Assembly: GCF_020521235.1 (NCBI RefSeq) | Contig: NZ_BLAY01000107.1 | Span: forward strand, 1-34,835 | Direction of reading: 5' to 3' | Length of the DNA: 34,835 nt | Origin: Microseira wollei NIES-4236 | GTDB lineage: Bacteria > Cyanobacteriota > Cyanobacteriia > Cyanobacteriales > Aerosakkonemataceae | Shown here: piece after piece, positions 9,393 to 19,805 of the stretch | How positions within the stretch are numbered: position 1 is the stretch's first letter | Layout of the letters: the number at the start of each line of letters is the position of its first letter | The notes under the pieces: generated by a model | Told to the model about the DNA's origin: nothing | What the model saw: the letters and a program-made list of their open reading frames with translations, nothing else | The model's database searches: none | Position numbers and translations under genes: made by a program

Positions 9393-9545
9393 CCCCACCT
9401 CTCACCCATCTTCAATCGGGTTCGGCGAAAATTGTTGCTCGTAAAACCGCGTCGTTAATAACAGCGATCGCTTATCAAAAAAAGAAGTAGCAGGTAGAAA
9501 AAGGAGCCAACCACCTGCTACTGGCAAGCGGATGTCCAGCTCAAC

Positions 9546-10163
9546 TTATGTCAAAACTTTAACACGTTGTGTAGTTTTTGCGCCCATTGCTAAAGCTGTA
9601 TTTACCTTTTCGCTCAGGCGTTCGTAGGGACGGCGCAAACTTTGCGTTTCCACTTCCCAAATGTAGCCGTGAATCGCGACTTCCTGGGGAATTAATGCAG
9701 AGTTCCGCAGCAATTCTACTTGTTTTAAGCAAATGTCGTCCACATCAGTAAATGTCTTAATCCAGGTAGAAAAAACACCTTTGGGTAACTTCAATTCTGG
9801 CAAAGCGGGGTCAATTTCAACCGCATCAACATCAATACCTCTATCTTGCAAAACCTGGCTGAGAAAATCTCCCGAAGCCGTCATCATGCCGCACTCGGTA
9901 TGGTTGAGTACGATGATTTCTTTTGTGCCAAAAAACTGCGTTTTCAGCATCGCAGACCTAATCGCATCATCTGTTACTAATCCCCCAGCATTGCGGAAAA
10001 TATGAGCATCCCCTTCCCCAATTCCCAATGCTTTCTCTACGGGTAATCTTTCATCCATGCAAGCTAAAACCCACAACTTCTTGTTGTTAGGAATGCCTAA
10101 CTGTCGCCGCAACGCCCAATTGCGTTTTTCGTCTAATTTTTCGTCGATTTGTTGGTACAACAT
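9546..10163 (-). CDS. Beta-carbonic anhydrase-like zinc protein
   Basis: A 205-residue protein of the beta-carbonic anhydrase fold, which interconverts CO2 and bicarbonate at a Cys/His/Cys zinc site. Counting from the ATG at 10163, the signature residues are Cys35-x-Asp37-x-Arg39 (ACMDER) and His88-xx-Cys91 (NHTECGM). HIFRNAGG is also typical. The length suits the short bacterial clade rather than the larger carboxysomal enzymes; a related activity such as CS2 or COS hydrolysis is possible within this clade. A GTG directly before the ATG is an alternative start; AGGAG lies upstream. No carboxysome or transporter genes are adjacent, so its physiological role is not shown by context. Confidence 0.88.
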   Translation of the reverse strand: MLYQQIDEKLDEKRNWALRRQLGIPNNKKLWVLACMDERLPVEKALGIGEGDAHIFRNAGGLVTDDAIRSAMLKTQFFGTKEIIVLNHTECGMMTASGDFLSQVLQDRGIDVDAVEIDPALPELKLPKGVFSTWIKTFTDVDDICLKQVELLRNSALIPQEVAIHGYIWEVETQSLRRPYERLSEKVNTALAMGAKTTQRVKVLT

Positions 10164-10235
10164 CACGTTATGTCTCCTAATTCTAATTAATCCGCTGTTC
10201 TCTTACCCCAGAGCAAATTCCCCGGCTGCTCGTGT

Positions 10236-10285
10236 CGCCTACCCCACAAGAAAAAATACCTCTTGTGGGATGGGCATTCTGCCCG
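10236..10285. repeat. Inverted repeat ACCCCACAAG / CTTGTGGGAT
   Basis: An imperfect hairpin with CCCACAAG and CTTGTGGG arms, followed by GGGCATTCTGCCCG. It matches, in inverted orientation, the larger hairpin at 31722-31782, so both belong to one dispersed family. It lies upstream of the carbonic anhydrase gene, in the gene-free stretch 10164-10760. Confidence 0.7.
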
Positions 10286-10374
10286 TCTATCAGTGTCTAT
10301 CGGCTTAATCTACTTTACATCGGTAGGAATAACGTACTTAATGTGAATAATTTAGGATTTTGGCACATCCGAAT

Positions 10375-10537
10375 GGGAGCATGTCAGGTTTGTAAATTTA
10401 CGCCGACACCCTAAAGGGTGCGGCTATACAAACGAAGCCCGCCTTCGCGGGCTAAAGCTTTTAAAGCCTGCTCTGGCAGGCTTTGTTTGTGTAGCGACAC
10501 CATGGGCGGGTGTCGGCTACAAAGTTGACATGCTCCC
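10375..10537. mobile_element. MITE-like nested hairpin element
   Basis: Terminal inverted repeats GGGAGCATGTCA (10375-10386) and TGACATGCTCCC (10526-10537) enclose a second inverted pair, GCCGACACCC (10402-10411) and GGGTGTCGGC (10508-10517), and internal hairpins around GAAGCCCGCCTTCGCGGGCT and AGCCTGCTCTGGCAGGCTTT. About 163 bp with no coding capacity. The rest of 10164-10760 holds a related repeat at 10236 and nothing else recognised. Confidence 0.7.
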
Positions 10538-10760
10538 CATCCGAATCGATAAAGCAAGACTTTTAATAAAAAGTTTTGTTTTCCGCTCGAATTACCGTAC
10601 ATAACCGAAATAGCGGTTTTGATCTTGCAGGATAAAGCCGGGTATGTCATACTTCATTTATTAAATACGGTATTCCGACCTAAATACCGTAGATATGAGT
10701 TTTACTCGAACTCAGAGCGCTGGGAGCGACCTGAGTTAAGGTGGCATGGAGGAATTGCAG

Positions 10761-11081
10761 ATGTTAGCAGTGACAACGGATTCACAGGAAGCGATCGCAG
10801 CAATAAATCGCTGGATTGACCAATCGCTTTCCTATGGTAAAGATGCAGAAACAGCAATATTAGAAGCAATAGCGGCAGATCCGACTTGTGCTATTGCTCA
10901 CGCTTATGCGGCGGCATATTATCTTTTATTAGAAAATGCGATTGGTTGGAAGGAAGCGACTATCCACGTGAAATTGGCACAACAGTACTCGAAAAAGATA
11001 GCTAAGCGAGAAAAGATGTATGTAGATGCGATCGCAGCTTGGTGGAGTAAGAGAATTGACTTAGCGATCGCAAATTTTTAA
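10761..11081 (+). pseudogene. N-terminal fragment of a TPR protein (TTC38-like)
   Basis: A 106-codon frame from the ATG at 10761, which has GGAGGA eight bases upstream; the ATG at 10746 is too early. Residues such as AINRWIDQSLSYG, AIAADPTCAIAHAYAAAYYLL and KREKMYVDAIAAWW resemble the start of long tetratricopeptide-type proteins of the TTC38 group. Those proteins normally continue for several hundred residues, whereas here a stop follows DLAIANF and no continuation is seen in any frame before the next repeat. It is therefore read as a truncated remnant. The family call is from memory of motif patterns and is moderately sure. Confidence 0.6.
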
Positions 11082-11154
11082 ATTCATAGGTTTATATTGA
11101 ATAGGTAATTGGTAATGGCTAATATCATGTCCTAGACAATCGGTTGCATCAGGG

Positions 11155-11214
11155 AGGGGCGGGTTTATTAATTTGTTGCGCTGCTAGCAAATATTTATCG
11201 TAAAACCCACCCCT
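11155..11214. repeat. 60-bp inverted repeat
   Basis: Arms AGGGGCGGGTTT (11155-11166) and AAACCCACCCCT (11203-11214) pair over 12 bp with one G-T mismatch. They are flanked by heptamer repeats (TAATTGG, ACCAATT). It lies between the TPR remnant and the cysK stop and could serve as a terminator for either strand. A CCCAGGCGGTCGCCTGGG palindrome follows at 11240-11257. Confidence 0.6.
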
Positions 11215-11270
11215 ACTACCAATTAACCATTACCCTCGTGACCCAGGCGGTCGCCTGGGAACGCCATTAC

Positions 11271-12230
11271 CTACAATTTATCCAACCACTCATCCTCGGC
11301 TTCTTTAAACAATGAGGTGCTGAGATAGCGTTCGCCAAAACTAGGTTGTATCATCACGATCAAGCGACCTGCATTTTCCGGTCGTTTGGCGACACCAATC
11401 GCAGCATAAAGTGCAGCACCCGCAGAAATACCAGATAGCAATCCTTCTTCTTTGGCTAAACGACGACTGTAAGCGATCGCATTCTCATCGCTCACCGCAA
11501 TCACTTCATCAATCAATTCCTTTCGGTAAACTGCTGGGACAAATCCAGCACCAATCCCTTGAATTTTATGAGAACCTGGAGCGCCACCCGATAGCACCGG
11601 ACTGTTGGCGGGTTCTACTGCGATCGCCTTAAATTCCGGTTTGCGCTGCTTGATCGCTTCCGCTACTCCTGTAATTGTCCCCCCCGTTCCCACTCCGGCA
11701 ATTAAAATATCTACCTCGCCGTTGGTATCTTCCCAAATTTCAAGCGCGGTCGTTTCCCGATGCACTTTTGGGTTAGCAGGGTTGCGGAATTGCTGCAACA
11801 TATAAGCATTGGGTGTCGCGGCGACAATTTCTTCCGCACGTGCGATCGCTCGTTTCATCCCTTCCGATCCAGGCGTTAGTTCCAGTTCGGCACCATAAGC
11901 TTTGAGCATGGCGCGTCGTTCCTTGCTCATCGTATCCGGCATTGTCAGAATCAGGCGGTATCCTTTCGCAGCAGCTACCATCGCTAAAGCAATCCCCGTG
12001 TTACCAGAAGTTGGTTCCACCAAAACCGTTTTTCCCGGTTCGATTAAACCCTCTGCTTCTGCTGCTTCCACCATGCTCACCCCAATCCGGTCTTTTACCG
12101 AAGCAGCTGGGTTCATCCCTTCCAGCTTGACTACAATTTGAGCCAATGCTCCCTCTGATTGGGGAATTTTCTTTAACCTCACTAGAGGCGTGCGTCCCAC
12201 TAACTCTGTGATACTGTCAGCTATCGGCAT
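11271..12230 (-). CDS. cysK: Cysteine synthase A (O-acetylserine sulfhydrylase)
   Basis: A 319-residue PLP enzyme that makes cysteine from O-acetylserine and sulfide in the cytoplasm. The PLP lysine is Lys46 in NPAASVKDR, the substrate loop is [10 protein letters not shown], the phosphate-binding loop is GVGTGGT, and the C-terminus carries [11 protein letters not shown] and SFGERYLST, all as in CysK. The length is normal for the family. It begins at the ATG at 12230 and stands alone on this strand, with repeats downstream and a decayed kinase upstream. Cyanobacteria often have several paralogues, so it may be one of a set. Confidence 0.95.
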   Translation of the reverse strand: MPIADSITELVGRTPLVRLKKIPQSEGALAQIVVKLEGMNPAASVKDRIGVSMVEAAEAEGLIEPGKTVLVEPTSGNTGIALAMVAAAKGYRLILTMPDTMSKERRAMLKAYGAELELTPGSEGMKRAIARAEEIVAATPNAYMLQQFRNPANPKVHRETTALEIWEDTNGEVDILIAGVGTGGTITGVAEAIKQRKPEFKAIAVEPANSPVLSGGAPGSHKIQGIGAGFVPAVYRKELIDEVIAVSDENAIAYSRRLAKEEGLLSGISAGAALYAAIGVAKRPENAGRLIVMIQPSFGERYLSTSLFKEAEDEWLDKL

Positions 12231-12389
12231 AAGTTTCTCAACCGGATATTATCTGTTGATTTTTAAACTACTGTATCTTGATCGGATTTTTGTAATTTTT
12301 TAATAAAGTTCACAGATTTTCCCCGTTCATTTGTTGCAATACAATAAAATGGCAAATTTGTCAATAAAACTGGCGCGATCGCTCTAGGA

Positions 12390-13020
12390 TCAAATTGGGT
12401 GACGGACGGGAATCTGAATGAAAAATTCCGTTCCTTGTCCCGGTGCTGACTCACACCACAACAAACCCTGATGTTTATCCACCACAATTTGATAGCTGAT
12501 AGATAGTCCCAATCCGGTGCCTTTTCCTACAGGCTTTGTGGTAAAAAAAGCGTCAAATAACTTATTTTTTACCTGCTCTGTCATCCCATTACCGTTGTCA
12601 GCAATTCCCCCGGTTATATGTGATGATTTTGCATATTCTGTGCGGATTGTAATCAGATATATTTTTTCTTCTGTATTCTGATATTTCCGCCACTCCCAGT
12701 CGCTTTCAATTGCATCAATTCCCTTGACGATGATATTCATAAATACCTGGTTGAGCAGTCCGTGATTGTACTCAAATAAGGGCAATTGTTCCTATGTTCA
12801 GGTCTTCGCGGATAAATTCAAAATCAATCGATTCCCTATATTTAAAAACTTCTGGATCGCGATTGGGATGGTATTTTTCCTATAGATCTACTAACTCCAA
12901 CAAATCCCCAGCGTATTGATTGGCGTATTGCAGATTCCCGTGTATAAAATTAACCTGGTTGTTGATTTCGTGAGCGATACCAGCTACTAATAAACCTAAG
13001 CTGGACATACACAAAGTATC
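12390..13020 (-). pseudogene. Decayed histidine kinase remnant
   Basis: Minus-strand remnant of a sensor kinase. It begins near 13020 with [19 protein letters not shown], a HisKA motif with phosphoacceptor His, but no sensor region precedes it. An in-frame TAG at 12880-12882 lies where relatives have Gln. After FEFIREDLNI the frame shifts near 12785 and about 70 residues of the usual HisKA-to-HATPase segment are missing. The ATPase part continues as LLNQVFMNI, ADNGNGM, KLFDAFFTTKPVGKGTGLGLS and ends GTEFFIQIPV. With a truncation, a stop, an internal deletion and a shift it cannot make a working kinase. Confidence 0.85.
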
Positions 13021-13590
13021 ACTCCAGCCTGGATGTAACGGCGATATCTTAGTAAAAATATCATGGCTGAATTTAACGACTTGCGTACCTTAGTCATTTT
13101 CTTAGCTAACCTTCTTCTTTCTGTCTGTAAAGAGCGAAGCTTTACCGCTTTATCCTATCCATGCTGCATTTCGCTTTTGCCCTGTGCAAGCAACCTAAAT
13201 CCGCAATTCTTTCACCCTTAAACTAGCACTTACAATATAATCTCCGGCAACTTGGTAGGAATATCGTATTTTTTATTGCACCATAGTCTGGCACAGCTAG
13301 GCTAAAAAAGCAATTTTTTTCTATAGACATAACAAAATCGGTCGTAGATTTGCGCTCGCCAGACACCCGATTGCTTCTATTTAACTTAGTTTTAACCTAA
13401 AATTAATCCACGGTTAATCTGTCAAGTTGTTGGGACACCGCCATCTGAGGATGACTAATAGCGAATCTGCTTTTTTCACCCTCACCCTTAAGGGTGGGAC
13501 TATACAAACGAGAGCCATCCTACGCGGGCTATCTCTCGTTCCCAGGTTCTACCTGGAAACGCCAGTCATAGAGGCTGCCGCCTCAATTAA
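13021..13590. other. Gene-free stretch with dispersed palindromes
   Basis: No coding region was recognised in 13021-13470. The right part holds three palindromes: CACCCTTAAGGGTG at 13483-13496 (same family as 5493), an imperfect CGTTCCCAGG/CCTGGAAACG hairpin at 13537-13561, and GAGGCTGCCGCCTC at 13571-13584, just past the ferredoxin stop codon. The last two could terminate the ferredoxin transcript. Confidence 0.6.
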
Positions 13591-13914
13591 CTAACCCGAA
13601 CCTTTAAAGGGATTAACATAAAGTGCATCCTGACATTCTGTCCCCACTTCAAACTGACAATCCGAAAGGGGATAAGCAACGCACAACAGTACATAGCCCA
13701 TTGCAATTTGTTCTTCTTTAAGACAAATTGCTGAGGTTTGGTCTACTTTCCCCCGAATTAATTTAGCGGCACAAGTAATACAAGCACCGTAGCGACAGCC
13801 TACAGGTAAGCGCAGTCCGGCTTTTTCCACTGCATCCAAAATGTATCTATCTTCGGGTACTTCTATTGTGAATTGGGAGCGATTGATTAATTCAATGCGA
13901 TGGGTTTTTATCAT
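13591..13914 (-). CDS. Plant-type [2Fe-2S] ferredoxin
   Basis: A 107-residue electron-transfer protein. The cluster ligands are Cys40, Cys45 and Cys48 (CRYGACITC) and Cys78 (LLC), the C-x4-C-x2-C-x29-C spacing of plant-type ferredoxins. It differs from the major photosynthetic ferredoxin (CRAGACSTC) in the loop, has a basic N-terminus and a C-terminal tail GTECQDALYVNPFKGSG, so it is more likely a minor, specialised ferredoxin. The partner is unknown. It lies downstream of the selenium-binding protein gene on the same strand, separated by heptamer repeats (14008-14045). Confidence 0.9.
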   Translation of the reverse strand: MIKTHRIELINRSQFTIEVPEDRYILDAVEKAGLRLPVGCRYGACITCAAKLIRGKVDQTSAICLKEEQIAMGYVLLCVAYPLSDCQFEVGTECQDALYVNPFKGSG

Positions 13915-14079
13915 ATTTAAACAAAGTTGCTAGTTATAACTATCATGGGTTTAAAAATTGCTAATCGCCAGCTTGCTAATTGATCATGGGAATATTTTCC
14001 GGAGCTACCATTAGCCATTAGCTATTAGCCATTAGCTATTAGCAACCCTAAAAAGGTAACTAGCAACTTACGTTATTTA

Positions 14080-15432
14080 TTAAACCCAAATATCCGAAGT
14101 ACAATCGCCTCCTGGATAGCGCATTTCGTGAGCGCGAGACGGCCCATTGGGTTCATCACCAAAATCAACGTAAAAGTCTGGATTTATAGAAAGTCCGCCC
14201 TGGTTGCGATCGCAGTCAATTTGCAACAGATAAGAACCCTTTTTCGCCAAGTCTGGATAAAACTGATTATCCCAAGTACTAAACAGCGAATTAGTCACAT
14301 ACAGTCGCTTGCCATCCAAACTCAACTGCAACATTTGCGGCCCGCCAACCAATTTTTTACCTTTGACTTCACCGCTTTTATCTAACAGTCCCCCACACCA
14401 AACTTGCCCGGTCAATTTAGGATTAACAGGGTCGCTAATATCGTATTGGCGAATATCGCCGTGCAGCCAATTAGAAAAATAAAGATAGCGGTCATCCAAA
14501 GAAATCAACAAATCCGTAATCAGTGAAGGCACGGGATTTGACCAACCCGACAATTCAACTGAAGGCACATCAACTGCCTTAGTAACTTGCCAATGTCCGT
14601 TATTTTTGTGCCAGTGCCAAATATTGCTGCTCAGTGCCGCTCCCACATATCCATGCGTGCTGTCTGGATTGTGGTGAAAGCGAACTTCTAAAGGAATTAA
14701 GCCTTCTTCACCCAAGTCAATACTTTGAATAATATCGTGTTTCTGCCAATCCCAAAAATAAAGTTGGCGACCGTAATTTCCAGCCGCAACATCCTTGAGG
14801 TCAAAGCCAGGATAAAAGGTTTTAGGTGCGCCCCATTCGCTGCTGACCATGATGTTGTGACGCGGCTGATACCAGAAGTCATAATTAAACTTCATGGGAT
14901 CGTTAAAGTTTTCCCAACGACCGATAATATCGAAGTTTTCATCTAATAGCAAAAACCCACCGGGACTGTTACCTTCCCCGTCTCCCAACATCGATATCAT
15001 CACTTGACTGTTCGCCAGACAGTGAACGGTGTGGGGAGCGGTGAGATTGGTTTTGGCTTTAATTTCTTCTGGTTCGATTACTTTATGAATTTTAGGTGCT
15101 TTTGCTTCAGCCGTATCCACAATATAGATGCGGCTCGAACGAATTGCTGGAATGACTAAAAAACGACGATATTTGGTTGAATCTCCGTGACAAGAGCTGC
15201 AAGCATTCCAACCAAAATGGTGCAATTCGTCGCCAATATAGGGCATCGGTAGACGATGAATTACTTGCGAGTAGGTAGGAGATTCTGGAGCGACATCAAC
15301 AGTTGCTAAATAGTCAGGTGCTTCAATTCCCGTCCCGGTATAAAGGGCAATAGTATACAGCAGTTTCTCTCTATCTGCTTTCATTGCTGCTTCCGGGGAA
15401 GCATAACCAGGGCCACAACATGCATGTGCCAT
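14080..15432 (-). CDS. Selenium-binding protein / methanethiol oxidase family
   Basis: A 450-residue member of the SBP56 family. Characterised relatives oxidise methanethiol or bind selenium. Visible family features are the N-terminal [20 protein letters not shown], a CSSCHGD motif near residue 77 with the candidate metal/selenium cysteines, histidine-rich stretches such as APHTVHCL and VRFHHNP, and a beta-propeller-like repeat pattern through FWDWQKHD and [11 protein letters not shown] to a C-terminal [19 protein letters not shown]. The length is usual. The ATG at 15432 follows GAGGTG. No signal peptide is seen, so it is expected in the cytoplasm. The substrate in this organism is not shown by the neighbours. 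Confidence 0.92.
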   Translation of the reverse strand: MAHACCGPGYASPEAAMKADREKLLYTIALYTGTGIEAPDYLATVDVAPESPTYSQVIHRLPMPYIGDELHHFGWNACSSCHGDSTKYRRFLVIPAIRSSRIYIVDTAEAKAPKIHKVIEPEEIKAKTNLTAPHTVHCLANSQVMISMLGDGEGNSPGGFLLLDENFDIIGRWENFNDPMKFNYDFWYQPRHNIMVSSEWGAPKTFYPGFDLKDVAAGNYGRQLYFWDWQKHDIIQSIDLGEEGLIPLEVRFHHNPDSTHGYVGAALSSNIWHWHKNNGHWQVTKAVDVPSVELSGWSNPVPSLITDLLISLDDRYLYFSNWLHGDIRQYDISDPVNPKLTGQVWCGGLLDKSGEVKGKKLVGGPQMLQLSLDGKRLYVTNSLFSTWDNQFYPDLAKKGSYLLQIDCDRNQGGLSINPDFYVDFGDEPNGPSRAHEMRYPGGDCTSDIWV

Positions 15433-15555
15433 AGTTTCACCTCATGGCTATCCCGCCTACTTTTCCTTATTATACGCTATCTCTACCGATTTACCGTCTT
15501 TTGGCATCCAAGACTTCAGGCGAAGCAAAAGCCCCTTTTTTCAGGTGAGGTCTAA

Positions 15556-16416
15556 TTAAAGCATCCTCACTTTTTCACTCACTGTGTTAGGGATATGAAA
15601 TTGAAGTTTAGTTCGTTCTTTTCTGATTGCTAAGGTAGTCTGGTTTTCTTTGAACGAAGGAAATAACCCAAATACAAGCTTAGTCAGTTGCTGCTTCAGG
15701 GTAGGGTGTTTCAGAGTATCCACTATACTGAAGTAGTATTGGCGTTCAATTTCATATCCCAGTGGTGTCAGCATCTCTATTATTTCAGCTCCTGTATATT
15801 CACGCCAGTGTCCGTTAACAATCAGAAGATCGTTAGGATCTAACTGCTTGAAATAGTCATCGATTGGTTGGAGCATTGAGTGGCCCAAAAGAAATTTTAA
15901 TCGATTGCGATAATATGCTAAGTTAGGTAAGGAAAGGTAAAAAAGAGAGTTAGGAGTTCCGATTCGATTAATTTCTTTGAGCAAGGGGAGAGGATTAAAA
16001 TTGAGATGTTCAAGTACCTCACACATAATTATTACATCAAAACGTTCATCCTTAAATGGTAATAGGTAGTCCTGAAGTCTCACCTCAGCCATTTCAATTC
16101 CGTAACGACCAAATCGTTCTTTTTGCTCGGACATCGACATATATTCAGGAATATCCGCTGCACAAACGCGAAAGCCAAGCTTAGAGAGACATATACTGAC
16201 AATTCCGAAGAAGGCACCAATTTCTAAAACTGTCTCTACCCGATGATGTTCGGCAAATTGAACAATATCTTTAATCGTCCGAACATATTCGTGCCGATGT
16301 GCTACAAGATATTCGGATATTTCCGAAGAATTCTTCTTAATCCCAAAAGGATCGAGTTCAAAAAATTTAAATTCTTCTTCCAGAATAGAATTAACAAGCA
16401 AATCAATATCATTCAT
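15556..16416 (-). CDS. SAM-dependent class I methyltransferase
   Basis: A 286-residue protein starting at the ATG at 16416 (GAGG seven bases before); a TTG six bases earlier is less likely. Motif I appears as VLEIGAFFGIVSICL, an acidic residue ending strand 2 in VCAADIPEYM, and a DVIIMCEVLEHLNFNPLPLL segment marks the Methyltransf_23/UbiE-like group. The C-terminal part (SLPNLAYYRNRLKFLLG and on) resembles methyltransferases of cell-surface polysaccharide or lipid pathways, but the substrate cannot be named. It stands alone between the selenium-binding protein gene and divergent deoC. Confidence 0.8.
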   Translation of the reverse strand: MNDIDLLVNSILEEEFKFFELDPFGIKKNSSEISEYLVAHRHEYVRTIKDIVQFAEHHRVETVLEIGAFFGIVSICLSKLGFRVCAADIPEYMSMSEQKERFGRYGIEMAEVRLQDYLLPFKDERFDVIIMCEVLEHLNFNPLPLLKEINRIGTPNSLFYLSLPNLAYYRNRLKFLLGHSMLQPIDDYFKQLDPNDLLIVNGHWREYTGAEIIEMLTPLGYEIERQYYFSIVDTLKHPTLKQQLTKLVFGLFPSFKENQTTLAIRKERTKLQFHIPNTVSEKVRML

Positions 16417-16570
16417 CGCCAAACCTCAATTGGTTATCAAAACAGAAAGTAATGTTTACATAGCGAAATTTACCCCAATGAAGAATATTTGGGGGATTTC
16501 ACAGGTCTGTTTTTTTGCATAAGCTTGGTTATAAATATACACCATTTCCACGCTCGCTGGGAGAAAAACG

Positions 16571-17263
16571 ATGGCTACAAACCAGCCAGATATTGATATT
16601 GCTCCGTTGATCGAACATGCGCTGCTCATCCCCACCGCCACCCCAGAGCAAGTGCAGCAGTGGTGCGAAGAAGCAGAGAGGTATAAATTCGCGACCGTGT
16701 GCTTGTATCCCGTCCACGTGCGCCAAGCCGTTGAGTTACTCCACAACAAGAAACCCAAAGTTTGTACGGTAATTGGTTTTCCTTCGGGTGCAACAACAAG
16801 CACCGTAAAGCTCTACGAAGCGCAAGAAGCCGTGGAAAATGGAGCAGAGGAACTGGATGTGGTGATTAACCTGGGTTGGTTGAAAACCGGGAAAACCAAG
16901 GAACTGCACCGGGAAATCGCCGAAATTTGCGCGGAAACTGGGAAAATTGTGAAAGCGATATTAGAAACCGCTCTATTGACAGAGGCAGAAAAACGACTGG
17001 CGGCGGAAATATGTATGGATGCAGGGGTAGCGTTTTTGAAGACTAGCACCGGCTGGTCAACAGGCGCCACCGTGGCAGATGTAAAACTCCTGCGGGAATT
17101 GACCAGAGGCAATATCGGCATCAAGGCATCCGGGGGAATTCGCAGCTTAGAGCAAGCGCTGGATTTAGTTATGGCGGGTGCAACTCGACTAGGAACCTCA
17201 ACTGGCCCAGATTTAATCCGTCAACGCGATAATCTGGATAAGGAGGTAATCGGTAATCGGTAA
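16571..17263 (+). CDS. deoC: Deoxyribose-phosphate aldolase
   Basis: A 230-residue class I aldolase that cleaves 2-deoxyribose-5-phosphate to acetaldehyde and glyceraldehyde-3-phosphate. The catalytic Asp96 (ELDVVIN), Schiff-base Lys157 (AFLKTSTG) and proton-relay Lys185 (GIKASGGIR) are all present. The core length is normal. The last codons and the stop (from about 17244) are written by the heptamer repeat GGTAATC, so the C-terminal EVIGNR is probably an addition created by repeat expansion. It is followed 67 bp later by recO on the same strand. Confidence 0.95.
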   Translation: MATNQPDIDIAPLIEHALLIPTATPEQVQQWCEEAERYKFATVCLYPVHVRQAVELLHNKKPKVCTVIGFPSGATTSTVKLYEAQEAVENGAEELDVVINLGWLKTGKTKELHREIAEICAETGKIVKAILETALLTEAEKRLAAEICMDAGVAFLKTSTGWSTGATVADVKLLRELTRGNIGIKASGGIRSLEQALDLVMAGATRLGTSTGPDLIRQRDNLDKEVIGNR

Positions 17264-17318
17264 TCGGTAATCGGAAAAATACTTGCCAATTACCAATTAC
17301 CAATTACCAATTACCAAT
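17244..17318. repeat. Heptamer short tandem repeats
   Basis: GGTAATC is repeated about three and a half times from 17245, and ATTACCA about four times from 17288; these are inverse-related runs that can pair. They cover the end of deoC and the gap before recO. Such heptamer arrays are common between genes in filamentous cyanobacteria; others are at 8313, 14008, 19806 and 24950. Confidence 0.85.
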
Positions 17319-17329
17319 CGCCCAATCTC

Positions 17330-18175
17330 ATGAGTCGCACGTACAAAGCAACCGGAATTAATCTAAAGAGTATGCCCCTGGGCGAGTATGACCGCCTGCT
17401 GACGATTTTGACGCGGGAATTTGGTTTAATTCGGGTGGTGGCTCCAGGAGCGCGCAAGCACCTGTCCAAGTTGGGTGGACGGAGTGGGCTGTTTGTGGTA
17501 AACGAGTATCTGGTAGCCAAGGGGCGATCGCTCGATAAAATTACTCAAGCAGAAACATTAGAATCCTACCCAGCACTTAGTACCGACCTGCTGAAACTCT
17601 CAGCGGGTCAGTACCTAGCCGAAGTCGTCATCTACCACGCCTTGAGCGATCACCCCCAAGAGGAAATATTTTACTTGCTCAGCGAACATCTAAAACGGTT
17701 AGAGCAGTTGCCCAAAACAAATGGCGACCATCGCCCATACTTAGTTTTGGCTCACCTAGCTCAAGCAGTTTTCCACCTGCTAGCCAATGCCGGAATTGCC
17801 CCCCAAGTAAAGGCTTGTTGCATCACCAAGTCCCCCCTAGAGCCAGACTTGAGGCAGCCAAACTGGAGCGTCAGATTTTGCCCCTCATCGGGTGGAACGA
17901 TAAAAAAAGAGGGGGAAGCTTCCTCTCCCGTCTCCCAACTCCAACTAAACGCCACCGAGTTGACATTGCTTCAGCAGCTAGCTTCCCGCTCCCTGCCTCA
18001 GTTACAACCAAATTTAGGCCAGCAGGAATCTTCCTACACCAGCTGGCTTTCCGTAGAGCGGATTTTGCGTCACTATACTCAATATCACTTTGGGCGGATA
18101 ATTCGCTCTGCCGCTTTGATAGATAACTATTTTGACTCCCTGCCGACTTCCCTGCCTCATGCTGCAACAGTCTGA
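17330..18175 (+). CDS. recO: DNA repair protein RecO
   Basis: A 281-residue recombination mediator that loads RecA with RecR in the RecFOR pathway. The N-terminal OB-fold reads [25 protein letters not shown] and [12 protein letters not shown], followed by the helical part [12 protein letters not shown]. The C-terminal region SSGG and HFGRIIRSA is conserved in cyanobacterial members; a complete four-Cys zinc site is not obvious. The length is typical. The downstream MFS gene overlaps its end, suggesting a shared transcript. Confidence 0.93.
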   Translation: MSRTYKATGINLKSMPLGEYDRLLTILTREFGLIRVVAPGARKHLSKLGGRSGLFVVNEYLVAKGRSLDKITQAETLESYPALSTDLLKLSAGQYLAEVVIYHALSDHPQEEIFYLLSEHLKRLEQLPKTNGDHRPYLVLAHLAQAVFHLLANAGIAPQVKACCITKSPLEPDLRQPNWSVRFCPSSGGTIKKEGEASSPVSQLQLNATELTLLQQLASRSLPQLQPNLGQQESSYTSWLSVERILRHYTQYHFGRIIRSAALIDNYFDSLPTSLPHAATV

Positions 18176-19802
18176 TCCCGATTTAAAAACAAATGTTTGC
18201 TCCCCAAGCCACAAAAGCAACTCCCATCCAGCAAGAGTAGCTTCTGGTGCCACACCGACAAACCATCACACCAAGGTTGACCAAGCTTGGCGTTCTCGCG
18301 CTGACTCAAAACCAAGCAACCCCCCTCCCAGTGAGGCATCCCAGGCTATCAGGAGCAATTTTGAGCCAGCTTCCGTCTCCCCACCCTCACCGGAGGCAGT
18401 GTCAAAAGAAATACAAAGGGAAGATACACTAGACACCAGCTTATCCCCAGAAACTACCAACGGCGCTGCGACACCCCCGAAAATTCCGGTTAGCGCTCAA
18501 AACGAAGCCGCGCCAGAACAGGGATTTTTGCCGGTGCTGAGAAATCGTAACTTTTTAGCGCTCTGGAGCGGTCAGGTATTTTCCCAACTAGCAGATAAAG
18601 TATACCTGGTGCTGATGATCGCGCTGATAGAAAGCCACTTTCATAGCGGCGATCGCACGATCAGTGCTTGGGTATCGGCAATTATGATCGCTTTTACCAT
18701 CCCAGCGGTACTGTTTGGTTCCCTCGCCGGTGTATTTGTAGACCGTTGGTCGAAACGCGCCGTCCTGGTGGCGACCAATCTTTTACGCGGTGGCTTAGTA
18801 GTCGGGGTTCCCCTGCTGCTGTGGCTGTCACAAGGATGGGGAAGCATCTCCGGACTGCCAGCAGGCTTCTACCTGCTACTATTGGTGACGTTTTTGGTTT
18901 CCACCCTGACCCAGTTTTTTGCCCCCGCAGAACAAGCCGCAATTCCGCTAATTGTAGAACGGCGACACTTGCTCTCGGCAAACTCGCTCTACACCACCAC
19001 GATGATGGCATCGGTGATTGTAGGATTTGCCGTAGGTCAGCCAGTTTTAGACCTGGCGGATAGTTTGATGGCTTCCGTGGGTCTGGCAAATGGGAAAGAA
19101 TTAATTGTAGGCGGGAGTTATGCTGGCGCCGGTCTATTACTTCTACTACTCAAAACCAACGAAAAAACTAAAAGCGATCGCGAAGCACCTCATATCCTAG
19201 AAGACCTACGGGACGGACTGCGTTACCTTAAACACACTCGCCGCGTCCGTACTGCATTAATCCAATTAGTGATTTTATTTTCCATATTTGCCGCCTTATC
19301 CGTTCTGGCGGTTCGCCTCGCCGAAGTGATTCCGGGACTTAAACCTTCCCAATTTGGCTTTTTAATGGCAGCAGGGGGCATCGGTATGGGCGTTTCTGCC
19401 GCAATTTTAGGTCACTTCGGTCAGGGAGTTTCCCATATATGGCTGAGTTTAGTTGGCTCTAGCGGCGTCGCAGCCGCGCTGATCGGTCTGGCCTTACTGC
19501 CGCACCAACTGTGGATCGTACTGCTGTTGGTGATGCTTCTGGGAGGCTGTGGCGCCCTCGTTGCCGTGCCGATGCAGACAACCATCCAAAAAGAAACCCC
19601 GCCGGAAATGCGCGGTAAAGTATTTGGGCTGCAAAACAACGGAATAAACATCGCCCTCACCTTACCATTGGCTTTAGCAGGCGTCGCCGAGACATTGTTT
19701 GGGTTAAAAGCAGTTTTTCTAGGTTTAGCGGCGGCAGCGATCGCAGGAGGACTCCTAACCTGGTATATTTGCCGTACAAGCTCGAACGTCAGCAAAAGCT
19801 GA
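18159..19802 (+). CDS. MFS transporter with long hydrophilic N-terminus
   Basis: A major facilitator superfamily protein of 547 residues if it starts at the ATG at 18159, which overlaps recO by 17 bp; an ATG at 18132 is possible. About 125 residues of Pro/Ser/Thr-rich, low-complexity sequence precede the first membrane helix, after which some 12 helices can be traced from [21 protein letters not shown] to [16 protein letters not shown]. The loop [26 protein letters not shown] carries the family's D-R-x-x-R/K-type motif. The substrate is unknown; this resembles efflux-type MFS proteins. Coupling to recO by overlap need not mean shared function. Confidence 0.88.
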   Translation: MLQQSDPDLKTNVCSPSHKSNSHPARVASGATPTNHHTKVDQAWRSRADSKPSNPPPSEASQAIRSNFEPASVSPPSPEAVSKEIQREDTLDTSLSPETTNGAATPPKIPVSAQNEAAPEQGFLPVLRNRNFLALWSGQVFSQLADKVYLVLMIALIESHFHSGDRTISAWVSAIMIAFTIPAVLFGSLAGVFVDRWSKRAVLVATNLLRGGLVVGVPLLLWLSQGWGSISGLPAGFYLLLLVTFLVSTLTQFFAPAEQAAIPLIVERRHLLSANSLYTTTMMASVIVGFAVGQPVLDLADSLMASVGLANGKELIVGGSYAGAGLLLLLLKTNEKTKSDREAPHILEDLRDGLRYLKHTRRVRTALIQLVILFSIFAALSVLAVRLAEVIPGLKPSQFGFLMAAGGIGMGVSAAILGHFGQGVSHIWLSLVGSSGVAAALIGLALLPHQLWIVLLLVMLLGGCGALVAVPMQTTIQKETPPEMRGKVFGLQNNGINIALTLPLALAGVAETLFGLKAVFLGLAAAAIAGGLLTWYICRTSSNVSKS

Positions 19803-19805
19803 TAA

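Noticed and set aside
10411-10650. 79-codon minus-strand ORF
   Set aside because: Covers the nested hairpin element and has no support beyond being open.
18132-18175. recO/MFS overlap as a frameshifted fusion
   Set aside because: Both proteins have complete, independent domains; a short overlap is normal for coupled genes.
19421-19795. 124-codon minus-strand ORF
   Set aside because: Shadow of the MFS gene, with no ribosome site or family pattern.
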